Below, piece by piece: positions 27,925 through 36,772 of a stretch of 36,772 bases of DNA (positions are counted from its first letter, which is position 1; the number at the start of each line of letters is the position of its first letter). The position numbers and the translations under genes are program-made. The notes below the pieces were generated by a model that worked only from the letters and a program-made list of their open reading frames with translations, was not told the DNA's origin and searched no databases. Origin of the DNA: Ectothiorhodospiraceae bacterium (lineage in GTDB: Bacteria; Pseudomonadota; Gammaproteobacteria; Nitrococcales; Aquisalimonadaceae); NCBI GenBank assembly GCA_007134055.1, contig SLLM01000294.1, positions 1-36,772 on the forward strand. The letters run 5' to 3'.

Positions 27925-29304
27925 ATGGAACCGCGTGCAGCTGCACTTCTGTTGTCCATCCCCCTGTTTCTTGCGCCGACAACAGTGCCGGCCCAGATCG
28001 TGCTATCCGAGATCCTGCACCAGTTCGACGGGCAGGACGGGACCGAGCCGGTCGGACGCCTGGTCGAGGGCACGGACGGCTATCTGTACGGTGTCACCAG
28101 CGCCGGCGGCGCCGACAACTGTGGCAGCGTCTTCCGTATGTCCCTGGACGGCGACTTCGACACTGCCTGGCGCATTGACCTGATTCTGGCGCAGACCGGA
28201 TGCGCACCGGTGATGGGGCTCGCGGTAATTCCGGGGGAGGATGCCTTCCTCGGCACCGCCAGTGAGGGTGGGGAGAACGACAACGGCACGATCTTCCGGG
28301 TCGACCAGAACGGTACCATTGCCACCGTGCACCATTTCGGCACCCTGGACAGCCCCCGCTCTCCCGGCGGCGCACTGTTGCTGGCGTCCGACGGGAACTG
28401 GTACGGCACCAGCACGGGCACCAGCCTGCCGCACCCCACAGTCAACGGCACGATCTTCCGCTACGACGGCGAGGACACGGTTACGATACTGCATGAGCAG
28501 GATTCGGAACTTCACGGGCGCGGCACGGAAGGGGGACTGATCCAGGGGGAAGACGGTCACCTGTACGGTGTTGCCCGGTTCGCGGGCGCGCACGGGGATG
28601 GCACCCTGTTCCGGGTCACCCTTGACGGGGAGTTCACGGTGTTACACCACTTCGACCGTGACGTGTCGGGCCGCTCGCCTTCGGCGCCCCTGGCCGTTGG
28701 CCCGGACGGAGCCATCTACGGGGTCGCCCCATTTGGCGGTCCGCAGGCTTCGGGAGCCTCGGGCACACTGTTTCGCTACGCCAGTGGCGAGGGCCTGGAA
28801 CTCGTACACGAGTTCATCAGCACAGGCTTCACTCCCGTTGTTACACCCCAGCGTGGTGTGGTCTTCGACGAGGACGGCACACTCTACGGCACCGCCTTCC
28901 GGATCTACCGCCGCACGCCGGACGGCGAAGTGGAGGGCCTGGGGCCATCCCTGTCCATAGGCACCAAGAGTGTCATACTGGCCAGCAACGGCGACCTCTT
29001 CGGGCTCACGCAAGGAGCCTTCGCGGGTCAGGTGGACGATCACGGCACCATCTTCCTGCATCGGCTGAGTGCCACTGCGAATGACACTCCGGAGCAGCAG
29101 GATCCGGACGACGACTCCGGCGCCAACGGGGACCAGAACGGCGGCACAGACAGCGGGGATGACGACTCCGAATCCGGCGGTGGCGGCGGGAGCGGGGGTG
29201 GCTGCAGCCTGGCCTCCGGGCACGATCACCTGCTCTCCCTGCTGGCGCTGCTGGCGCTTGCGGGGCTGTGGATGCGTCGTCCGACCCGGCGGGGCAACAG
29301 ATGA
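27925..29304 (+). CDS. Secreted GloVer-type repeat protein (about seven beta-propeller-like repeats) with a CTERM-like C-terminus
   Basis: Signal peptide MEPRAAALLLSIPLFLAPTTVPAQ; repeats such as DGHLYGVARFAGAHGDGTLFRVTLDGEFTVLHHFD; tail GGGCSL-hydrophobic helix-WMRRPTRR; RBS GGGAGG. Confidence 0.85.
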   Translation: MEPRAAALLLSIPLFLAPTTVPAQIVLSEILHQFDGQDGTEPVGRLVEGTDGYLYGVTSAGGADNCGSVFRMSLDGDFDTAWRIDLILAQTGCAPVMGLAVIPGEDAFLGTASEGGENDNGTIFRVDQNGTIATVHHFGTLDSPRSPGGALLLASDGNWYGTSTGTSLPHPTVNGTIFRYDGEDTVTILHEQDSELHGRGTEGGLIQGEDGHLYGVARFAGAHGDGTLFRVTLDGEFTVLHHFDRDVSGRSPSAPLAVGPDGAIYGVAPFGGPQASGASGTLFRYASGEGLELVHEFISTGFTPVVTPQRGVVFDEDGTLYGTAFRIYRRTPDGEVEGLGPSLSIGTKSVILASNGDLFGLTQGAFAGQVDDHGTIFLHRLSATANDTPEQQDPDDDSGANGDQNGGTDSGDDDSESGGGGGSGGGCSLASGHDHLLSLLALLALAGLWMRRPTRRGNR

Positions 29305-29419
29305 ATCAGGGCAGCCCGCGCGGCGGCGCCGAGACGGTATCCCCGCCAACGCGGCAATTCCCTGAAGCAGGTCCCGAATCCGGCAGCTGCGCTCTGAGCC
29401 AGACCGGGCCGGAGGCCCA

Positions 29420-30721
29420 TCAGGGGGGGCGAAGACGATCGCGGCCCATGTGCAGTATTACGGAGGCCAGCACGTTCAGCACGGCCGCGAGCAGCGTCAC
29501 GGCCAGGTAGCCACTGGTGGTGAATACGGGGGCGAACAGGGATGCACCGGCGAACACGCCGATGTAGGTCGTGCAGGTGAAAAACGCCATGATGGCACCG
29601 CGTCCGTGCTCGCTCTGATGGCTGCAGAGCGTGGACTGCGCCACCAGAGCCGCGCCCTGGAGGATGCCGACCCAGAACAGCGCCAGCATCGCCCCGGCCG
29701 GGTGCGTTGCCATTGCCACCGCGATCCAGCCCAGCGCCAGGCCACCATGGCAGACATACAGGGCCTGCCGATGGCCCCAGCGATCCAGCACGGAGCTGTT
29801 GAGCGTCGACAGCGCCAGGCCCGCTCCGTAGGCGAGGATCACGAGCCCGGCACCGTCACTGCCCATGCCCAGCTCGCCCCGCAACCAGGTCCCCAGGTAC
29901 GTGTAGGGACCGTAGAAGGCAATCATGTTGCAGACGTTCACCAGCAGGATCAGACGTGCACCGGGATCGAGGAACACGGCCGCCGACAGGTTGTACAGGT
30001 TCGGCACCGGGTGATGCCGCGCTGACCGCGGCTGCCCGGCTGGCAGCATGTGAGTGGCCAGGAGAGCGACACCGGCAACCACGACCAGCATGCCCAGGGC
30101 CCAGCGCCATCCGGCCACGTGGGCCAGCCAGCCGCCCAGGGGGACACCGAAAATGATGGCATAGCCCCAGCCCGCCATGACCTGTCCCATCACCCGTCCC
30201 CGGCGGGCCATAGCCACATGATCGCCGACCAGGGCATACGCGGTCGGCACGTACATGCCGGCGCCGACGCCGGTCACGACCAGCGCCAGGAGCAGCCAGC
30301 CGAACCCCGGGGCCAGTGCCGCAGTGGCTAGACCCAGGGCAAAAACCGCCAGTCCGCAACGGATGAGGAACAGCCGCGAGAAACGTCCGCCGAACAGGCC
30401 GACCAGGGGTGCGGCGACAGCCAGGGTGGCACCGAACACGCTGACCACCCAGGCGGCCTCGGCGGCCGTGCGTTGAAAGCCGCGGGCAATATCCGGCAGC
30501 AATGGCGAGAGCAGGAACGGTACCGAAGCGAATGCCCCCACCAGCAGCACCAGCGTCAGTACGCCGGCCCTGCCCAGTCGTCCGGCGGCCCCTTCCGGCA
30601 AGTCAGCGTTCCCCCGATTCCTTCCCGTGCCCGGCAATGGCAGTTCCATCCGAGCCGGGCGTACTCCTGTCTGTTCGGCCCTTGCCGAGCTCCCGGACGC
30701 GCACGGCACTTCCGGCAGCAA
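29420..30721 (-). CDS. MFS transporter
   Basis: About 12 hydrophobic segments; LLSPLLPDIARGFQRTAAEAAWVVSVFGATLAVAAPLVG and GVGAGMYVPTAYALVGDHVAMARRGRVMG. Confidence 0.85.
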   Translation of the reverse strand: MLPEVPCASGSSARAEQTGVRPARMELPLPGTGRNRGNADLPEGAAGRLGRAGVLTLVLLVGAFASVPFLLSPLLPDIARGFQRTAAEAAWVVSVFGATLAVAAPLVGLFGGRFSRLFLIRCGLAVFALGLATAALAPGFGWLLLALVVTGVGAGMYVPTAYALVGDHVAMARRGRVMGQVMAGWGYAIIFGVPLGGWLAHVAGWRWALGMLVVVAGVALLATHMLPAGQPRSARHHPVPNLYNLSAAVFLDPGARLILLVNVCNMIAFYGPYTYLGTWLRGELGMGSDGAGLVILAYGAGLALSTLNSSVLDRWGHRQALYVCHGGLALGWIAVAMATHPAGAMLALFWVGILQGAALVAQSTLCSHQSEHGRGAIMAFFTCTTYIGVFAGASLFAPVFTTSGYLAVTLLAAVLNVLASVILHMGRDRLRPP

Positions 30722-30753
30722 TGCCGTCGCGGTTCGTCACCTTTAACCTGAGG

Positions 30754-31710
30754 TCAGGACGCCCGCGTCGTCGTCTCCCGGGCCACGCGATCACGGCCCG
30801 CCCGCTTGGCCTCGTACAGCGCGTGATCCGCCCGTTTCAGCGAGTCTTCCGCCGACTCATCCAGCGGGCCCACGGTCGCCACCCCGGCACTGACGGTATA
30901 CCGGATCACGTCAGAGCCTTCCATCAGCTCCTGCGTGCGCACCCCACGGCGCACTCGCTCTGCCAGCGCGAAGGCACCGTCCAGGTCCGTATCCGCGGCG
31001 AGTATGCCGAATTCTTCTCCGCCGAGGCGACAGAACAGGTCGGTCTCCCGCAGCAGTGCGCAGACACAGGCGGCAAACTCCCGCAGCACCCGGTCGCCCG
31101 TCGCATGCCCCCAACGGTCGTTGATGCGCTTGAAGTAGTCGATATCGAGCATGATCATGGACAGGGCGTTGCCCGTGCGCCGCTGGCGGGCGAATTCCCG
31201 GTCCATGCGCCGGAAGAAATGCCTGCGGTTGCCGATCCCCGTGAGAGCGTCCTGCAACGAAAGCTCCGCAAGGGTGTGCTCGAGCTGCTTGCGCTGCGTG
31301 ATGTCCCGGAAGAACCATACGCGGCCGATATACCGACCGCACGCGCCCTGAAGCGCCTTCGAGTGCCGCTCAAGGGTACGTCCATCGCGCAGCGGGACCT
31401 CGCAAAAGTCCTCGAGCGTCGGATCGGCGTACAGAGCCTCCACGCGCCGCAAGAACTCGTCGGGATCCTGGATCCGCTCCAGGGCCGGCACTAGCAGCAC
31501 CCGATCCGGTGCTCCGACCAGGTCGCCGTCCGGAAACCCCGCAACCTCGTCCGGAGAAATGCCGAATATCTCGAACATACGCTGGTTATGCGAAGCGATC
31601 ATCCCGGCCTCATCCACGACCAGGATACCGTCGGGGGATGCCTCGTGGATCGCTGCAACCAGGGAATGTGCAAACTCCCGCTGGCCACGATTCACCTGTT
31701 CGTCATTCAT
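30754..31710 (-). CDS. PAS domain-containing diguanylate cyclase (GGEEF; start 31710 or 31722)
   Basis: PAS ASPDGILVVDEAGMIASHNQRMFEIFGISPDEV; GGDEF domain DALTGIGNRRHF, LDIDYFKRINDRWGHATGDRVLRE, RETDLFCRLGGEEF with I-site-like RxxD. Confidence 0.93.
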   Translation of the reverse strand: MNDEQVNRGQREFAHSLVAAIHEASPDGILVVDEAGMIASHNQRMFEIFGISPDEVAGFPDGDLVGAPDRVLLVPALERIQDPDEFLRRVEALYADPTLEDFCEVPLRDGRTLERHSKALQGACGRYIGRVWFFRDITQRKQLEHTLAELSLQDALTGIGNRRHFFRRMDREFARQRRTGNALSMIMLDIDYFKRINDRWGHATGDRVLREFAACVCALLRETDLFCRLGGEEFGILAADTDLDGAFALAERVRRGVRTQELMEGSDVIRYTVSAGVATVGPLDESAEDSLKRADHALYEAKRAGRDRVARETTTRAS

Positions 31711-32468
31711 TCTCCTGGTCATGCCCGTGTCGGTGTGATCGCCGGCCCGGGGCACTCCGGAGTCGTGGCTGACCGGCTCCCTGCCGCGGCATCCGCCCCG
31801 CATGGTGGCGCGCTCCACTGCAAGCTGGCCAGGGAACCGGGTTCGGGTCGATCTGCCATCAACGTAATCTCCCGACTGCAGCTTGTCATACCCCGCGAAC
31901 CCGTCCGACCGCATCGGCGACTCACCGGTACCTGTTTGATCCGGAGATCCGCCCGCGGTTCACTCCCCCGCACGACGGGAATCGCCAGGGCAGCGGGTGT
32001 AGCGGCCTGGAGTCGAAGTAACCACCGAGGGAGTGGAACTCCCCGGGCAGGTGGAGATCACCCGCAACCCTGGCTGCAACCTGGCGCAGGATTTCTGCTT
32101 CCCCCGCCCGGTGGACGAGGCCACGTTTGCGGGACTGCATCCGGGAGACGGGTACCGCGACCTCCTGATACCCAGGTCCGCCCGCGCTGTCGTGGAGCCA
32201 TCCCCGTCGCGCCGTCGCCTGCCATCCCGCCCGCCGGAATGCTGGCCGGGCAATCCCTCGCCGGGAGAGCGGCCGAAACCCGCACAGGACACGAACAACC
32301 CGTTCGGGCTCCCCTGAATACGGGATACCGATACCTGCCACGCGCGGACTATGCTTCCAGATGAGGTTGTTGCATCGTCGGTGAAAGGAGGTCAGGGAGA
32401 CCGCAGCCAGCGGACACCGGATGGGGAACGCGAAAATGCAGACATCTGCGTCACCCTTCAACCCGCCA

Positions 32469-34109
32469 ATGGCGAAACTGCTCATCTCCGGGCTGATTGC
32501 CCTCCTTCTGACCGGAACCGGATGTCTTGGCGGCGGGGGTTCGGGCGGTGGTGGTGGTAACGGCACCGGAAACGGCAACGATACCGATGCCGGGGACGAA
32601 GGGGGCGGCGATTCCGCCAGCATCGCGGCACCTGCCGACCTTGAGGCCTGGTCCACCGAGGACGGAGTGGAGCTGGAGTGGACTGCTACGGACGGTGCCG
32701 ACGGCTACCACGTCTATTTCGGGAAGGAAGCGGACATCCATCCGGATACTGCGGCCTCGTACGAGACCCAGGTTGCAGCCGATGGCACGACCGCGATCTT
32801 CGACGAGCTGACGCCCGCAACACGGTACTATTTCGTGGTCACGAGCGTCTCGGCGGACGAAGAATCGGATGCCAGCAACGAGGTCCATGGCCACATTCCA
32901 GAAATTCTGGCCACCTATCGGCTCAATGACACCGGAATCGACCAGTGTTCCTCCCCGTCTGGTGGCTGGACCGACTGCCCCCTGCCGGATTACCCGGGAC
33001 AGGACGGTGATTCCGGCCGCGACGCACAGGCACGCGAAGGCGAGCTGACGAAAGCCGGGACTGGCGCCGCCGGGTTCGACTTCACGAAGATCGGTACCGA
33101 AGGTGAAGCATTGCCCGCGGATGCGGCCCACGTTGACGACGGTGGCCCCTGGGCCTGCACCAGGGACAACCACACCGGTCTCATCTGGGAGGTGAAGCGC
33201 ACCGACGGCGGGCTGCGGGACAGTGCCCACACGTACTCCTGGTACCAGCCGGACGACAGTATCAACGCCGAACACGCGGGTCTGGAGGATGGCGGCGACT
33301 GCATCGACGCCCGCTGTGATACTGCCGGATACGTGGACGCCGTGAACGAGAAGGGCCTGTGCGGCGCCCAGGACTGGCACCTGCCGACCCGCAACGAACT
33401 GCTCTCCATCGTCCATTACGGGCGGATCGAACCGGCGATCGACACGGAGTTCTTTCCCAATACCCAATACCCGGAGGATCTGCAGCCGGTACTCTACGTG
33501 ACCGCCACTTCCCGCTATCCGGGCCCGAACACAGCCTATGCCGTGGGCTTCCGGTGGGGGCGGATGGATGATCGCGGCAAGGGCCTGCCCGACCACGTCC
33601 GACTGGTCCGTGGTAACGATGCCGACCCGATCCTGGTTGACGACGATGCCGACGGTTGTCACGCCGAGATCCCGACCTCGACACCCACTGAGGATTTTAT
33701 CCTGGAGGGCGACGAGGCCACCCATGTTCCGACCGGACTTGTCTGGCAACGCTGCGTTCGCGGAATGGAGTGGGACGCGGATGCGCAGACCTGTACCGGC
33801 GACACCAGCATCGGCTTCACGACCTGGCAGGCCGCGCTCGACTACGCCGCCGGCCTTGCGGAATGGCGCCTGCCGAACATCAAGGAACTGGCTTCAATCC
33901 GGGAGGACCGCTGCTGGGCAGTGAATCCCGAGGTATTTCCCGATTTCCCGGGTGGACGTTTCATGACCAGCTCAACGCTCTACGACCCGTCCAGCGATTT
34001 CCACGGGTACTGGGACATCTCCAACGACCGGCACAACATCCGTTTCACGAGCACCGGCAGCCCGCTCTCCGTGGTCGACCACGTCTGGCTGGTCAAGGAC
34101 GCGGACTGA
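32469..34109 (+). CDS. Lipoprotein with fibronectin type III and two Lcl/DUF1566 domains (start may be 32421)
   Basis: Lipobox-like LLLTGTGC then Gly-rich linker; FN3 VELEWTATDGADGYHVYF...LTPATRYYFVVTSVSADEES; Lcl blocks HTGLIWEVKRTD...WHLPTRNELLSIV and PTGLVWQRCVRGMEW...WRLPNIKELASI. Confidence 0.85.
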   Translation: MAKLLISGLIALLLTGTGCLGGGGSGGGGGNGTGNGNDTDAGDEGGGDSASIAAPADLEAWSTEDGVELEWTATDGADGYHVYFGKEADIHPDTAASYETQVAADGTTAIFDELTPATRYYFVVTSVSADEESDASNEVHGHIPEILATYRLNDTGIDQCSSPSGGWTDCPLPDYPGQDGDSGRDAQAREGELTKAGTGAAGFDFTKIGTEGEALPADAAHVDDGGPWACTRDNHTGLIWEVKRTDGGLRDSAHTYSWYQPDDSINAEHAGLEDGGDCIDARCDTAGYVDAVNEKGLCGAQDWHLPTRNELLSIVHYGRIEPAIDTEFFPNTQYPEDLQPVLYVTATSRYPGPNTAYAVGFRWGRMDDRGKGLPDHVRLVRGNDADPILVDDDADGCHAEIPTSTPTEDFILEGDEATHVPTGLVWQRCVRGMEWDADAQTCTGDTSIGFTTWQAALDYAAGLAEWRLPNIKELASIREDRCWAVNPEVFPDFPGGRFMTSSTLYDPSSDFHGYWDISNDRHNIRFTSTGSPLSVVDHVWLVKDAD

Positions 34110-34153
34110 GCACGGCGTCAACCGGAGCAATGGGGCCGGTAAACCGGGGCGGA

Positions 34154-34513
34154 CTACACCCAGACGTCGTTCTCCGCCCGCAGGTCGCCCCCGGCATCAC
34201 CGGTGTTGACCACGCCCCGGGGCTCGATCAGCAGTACGTGGCACTCCTCCTCGGCGAAGGGCTTGTGCTCGACTCCCCTTGGGACGACGAGCAGTTCCCC
34301 CTGCGACAGGTGCACGGTGCGGTCGCGAAAGGCGATACCCATGGAGCCCGCCAGCACCAGGAAGACCTCGTCGGTGTCGGCGTGGGCGTGCCAGACGAAA
34401 TCGCCACGGATCTTCACCACCTTGAGCTGGTAGTCGTTCATCTCCGCCACCACCCGCGGAGCCCAGTGGCCGTCGAATCCCGCAAGCTTTGCGGAAAGAT
34501 TGATCACGTCCAT
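34154..34513 (-). CDS. Cupin domain-containing protein
   Basis: [54 protein letters not shown]. Confidence 0.9.
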   Translation of the reverse strand: MDVINLSAKLAGFDGHWAPRVVAEMNDYQLKVVKIRGDFVWHAHADTDEVFLVLAGSMGIAFRDRTVHLSQGELLVVPRGVEHKPFAEEECHVLLIEPRGVVNTGDAGGDLRAENDVWV

Positions 34514-34826
34514 GGTCCTGGTGCCCTCCCTGCCGCAATCCAGCGTTTGCTCCCGTCTCCATGCCTGGCTGGCCTATCCTCAATGCCACAACACGGTTGC
34601 CACCGTCAATTTCGCCAACGTGGTGCCCCGTCGTGCGCGAACAGCCAGGCAGGATCCGGGAGCACCGGCCATGCGAACTGTCTCACGGAAGCGGCTTTTC
34701 TTTCTTTCCCTGGCCCCGGGAGCTGGCTACCATTCGCAATCATTGGTTCGCACTCCTGTCCGCCGTGCGAAGATGCCGGGCACGGCAGGCGGCCGGATTC
34801 ATTGCTTGACCGGGGTATCCAGAATC

Positions 34827-35384
34827 ATGTGTACGGAAGAATTCACCGGTGGCATGACCCGCCGACGTTTCATTGCCTGCTCTGTCGGCGCTTTGGCGTC
34901 GCTTGTTTCTCCAGCCGCCCTGGCGCGCGCCTCGCGGGCAACCCACCGCAGCCTCGCGTTCCGCAATCTGCACACCGGCGAGCAGGCTGCCGTCACCTAC
35001 TGGGAACACGGCGAATACCTGCCGGACGGGCTGGAGGAGATCTACCGCGTGCTACGGGATCACCGTTCCAATGACGTGCACCCCATTGACACCGGGCTGC
35101 TGGACACCCTGAGCACGCTGAAAAGCAGCCTCGAGTTCAATGCACCCTATGAGGTCATCTCCGCATACCGTTCCCCGGAAACCAACGAGATGCTTCGCCG
35201 GCAAGGCCGCGCGGTCGCCAAACGCAGCATGCATACCGAGGGCAAGGCCATCGATGTGCGGGTACCGGGGCAGAACCTGAAGCAGATGCGACGGGCTGCG
35301 ACCGCCCTGCGGGCAGGCGGCGTCGGATACTACTCCCGCTCCGGATTCCTGCACCTGGATGTGGGCCGCGTGCGCACCTGGTAG
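34827..35384 (+). CDS. DUF882/YcbK-like M15-family protein with Tat-type signal
   Basis: TRRRFIACSVGALASLVSPAALA; LLDTLSTLKSSLEFNAPYEVISAYRSPETNEMLRRQGRAVAKRSMHTEGKAIDVRVPG...GGVGYYSRSGFLHLDVGRVRTW. Confidence 0.92.
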   Translation: MCTEEFTGGMTRRRFIACSVGALASLVSPAALARASRATHRSLAFRNLHTGEQAAVTYWEHGEYLPDGLEEIYRVLRDHRSNDVHPIDTGLLDTLSTLKSSLEFNAPYEVISAYRSPETNEMLRRQGRAVAKRSMHTEGKAIDVRVPGQNLKQMRRAATALRAGGVGYYSRSGFLHLDVGRVRTW

Positions 35385-35422
35385 CCTTCCGCTTGCCGCG
35401 GAGACGGGGCGCCGGGCGGGCC

Positions 35423-35677
35423 TCAGTGCCGGAACCAGACGAACAGCCGTCCGGAATTGCGGCTGTCCTTGTCGATGCGGTGATACTGCGCCTTGATTTC
35501 CGGACGCTCCAGGAACTTCAACACCCGCTTCTTGAGCTGACCGCCCCCCTTACCGGGAATGATCTCCACCAGCTTGATGCGCTTGTCCACCGCGTCCCGG
35601 ATCACGCGCTGCAATTCCCGGTCGATCTCGGAACCGCGGTTGTAGATATCATGCAGGTCGAGCTTGAGCCTGGCCAG
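35423..35677 (-). CDS. Smr domain protein (start uncertain; possible CTG at 35677, ORF track extends to 35884)
   Basis: LKLDLHDIYNRGSEIDRELQRVIRDAVDKRIKLVEIIPGKGGGQLKKRVLKFL is an Smr-like core; GGAGGT lies at 35683-35688. Confidence 0.75.
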   Translation of the reverse strand: MARLKLDLHDIYNRGSEIDRELQRVIRDAVDKRIKLVEIIPGKGGGQLKKRVLKFLERPEIKAQYHRIDKDSRNSGRLFVWFRH

Positions 35678-35738
35678 AATCCACCTCCGTCTCGCAACGC
35701 CCTGCCATCGAATCGCTCCGGCGGGTACTGCCGGGGTC

Positions 35739-36772
35739 TCAGTCGCTGTCCCGGCAGTTGCCCCGCTGCAGGATGGCGCGCGCGATGCGGCCAACCCCGT
35801 GCCGGTACGCCGCCTTGCGATAGGATATCCCGTCCTCCTCGGCCCTGCCCAGGACGTGCCCGGCTTCCCTCCCCAGACGCTCATCGAGCCGTGCGTTTAC
35901 CTTCTCCTCGTCCCAGTAGTTCCCGGTGCGGTTCTGCACCCACTCGAAATAGCTGACGATCACCCCACCGGCATTGACCACCACGTCCGGCAGCACGGGA
36001 ATGCCGTGCTTCTCCAGGAACTCATCCGCCTCGCTGGTCACGGGGCCGTTGGCGATCTCCAGCACGACGGCCGCGCGGACGTCACCGGCATTGTCAACAT
36101 GGATCTGATCCTCAAGCGCCGCCAGGGCGAGCACATCGACATCAAGCGCAAGCAGTTCGTCCTGACGGATCGGGGTCGCGCCCTCGGCGTGGCATACGGA
36201 TGCGTCGCAGTAAACCAGATCCTGCAGCCGCTGATTGCGGGTCTTCTGCTCCTTCAGCAGGTCGGGATCAAGGCCGTCGGCGTTGTGGATTGCGCCCCCG
36301 GAATCGGAGACCGCGACGATGCGGTACCCCCGCCGGCGCGCGAGGCTGGCGAAGTGATAGGCGGCATTGCCGAATCCCTGCACGGCAACGGTGGTCTCCC
36401 CGGGCTTGCGTCCTTTCCGTTCCGCCCAGAGATCCAGTACCTGAAGGGCGCCCCGGCCGGTCGCCGCCACCCGCCCGAGGGAACCGCCGAGCGCCGGCGG
36501 CTTGCCGGTGATGCAGGCGGGAACCTGTGCCCGGACGATCTGCTCGTACTCGTCCGCCATCCAGCCCATGATGGTGGCATTGGTATTCACATCGGGAGCC
36601 GGGATGTCCCGGTCCGGGCCCATGACGTCGGCGATCGCCCGGACGTACCCGCGGGCGAGGCGCTCCAGTTCCAGGCGGGATAACTGTTTCGGATCCACCC
36701 GTACCCCGCCCTTGCCTCCGCCATAGGGAAGCCCCACCACCGCGCACTTCACGGCCATCCAGAAGCTCAGCG
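35739..36772 (-). CDS. Glu/Leu/Phe/Val dehydrogenase (glutamate dehydrogenase), 5' end outside the window
   Basis: [102 protein letters not shown]; frame open to the edge. Confidence 0.92.
   Translation of the reverse strand, partial: LSFWMAVKCAVVGLPYGGGKGGVRVDPKQLSRLELERLARGYVRAIADVMGPDRDIPAPDVNTNATIMGWMADEYEQIVRAQVPACITGKPPALGGSLGRVAATGRGALQVLDLWAERKGRKPGETTVAVQGFGNAAYHFASLARRRGYRIVAVSDSGGAIHNADGLDPDLLKEQKTRNQRLQDLVYCDASVCHAEGATPIRQDELLALDVDVLALAALEDQIHVDNAGDVRAAVVLEIANGPVTSEADEFLEKHGIPVLPDVVVNAGGVIVSYFEWVQNRTGNYWDEEKVNARLDERLGREAGHVLGRAEEDGISYRKAAYRHGVGRIARAILQRGNCRDSD

Noticed and set aside
31922-32656. 244-aa minus-strand ORF with a poly-Pro run
   Set aside because: The PPPPP run is antisense to the Gly-rich linker of the lipoprotein gene; not supported as a gene
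32451-33749. 432-aa minus-strand ORF opposite the Lcl lipoprotein
   Set aside because: Antisense to a coherent lipoprotein/FN3/Lcl frame
32469-34109. Possible diversity-generating retroelement target (Lcl/C-type-lectin-like domain)
   Set aside because: No reverse transcriptase or template-repeat-like sequence was seen in the window

Overview
The window is a GC-rich chromosomal segment, probably from a halophilic or halotolerant gammaproteobacterium (taxonomy inferred from gene content only). From left to right it carries: motA/motB flagellar stator genes (minus strand); an HDOD-domain gene; tsaB and an MFS transporter; a complete ectoine/hydroxyectoine cluster ectA-ectB-ectC and ectD; a DinG/YoaA-type Fe-S helicase; dsbB; fadE; a soluble chemoreceptor with two MCP signalling hairpins in one polypeptide; a SUF Fe-S assembly operon (Rrf2 regulator, sufB, sufC, sufD, sufS, sufU); an SpmA-SpmB-like membrane protein; tRNA-Pro(GGG) with a terminator and a tyrosine-recombinase remnant; and an accessory stretch (zinc alcohol dehydrogenase, GloVer-repeat protein with a CTERM-like tail, MFS transporter, PAS-GGDEF protein, FN3/Lcl lipoprotein, cupin, DUF882 protein). 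It ends with an Smr-domain gene and a glutamate dehydrogenase gene cut by the window edge. The signals most worth a second look are the tandem-hairpin chemoreceptor and its FliA-like promoter, two abutting hairpins in the ectD leader, a perfect hairpin between ectB and ectC, a 25-bp perfect inverted repeat over the predicted suf promoter, and the integrase remnant at tRNA-Pro. I saw no CRISPR array, reverse transcriptase or intact mobile element. All family calls come from reading motifs by eye; no database search was run.
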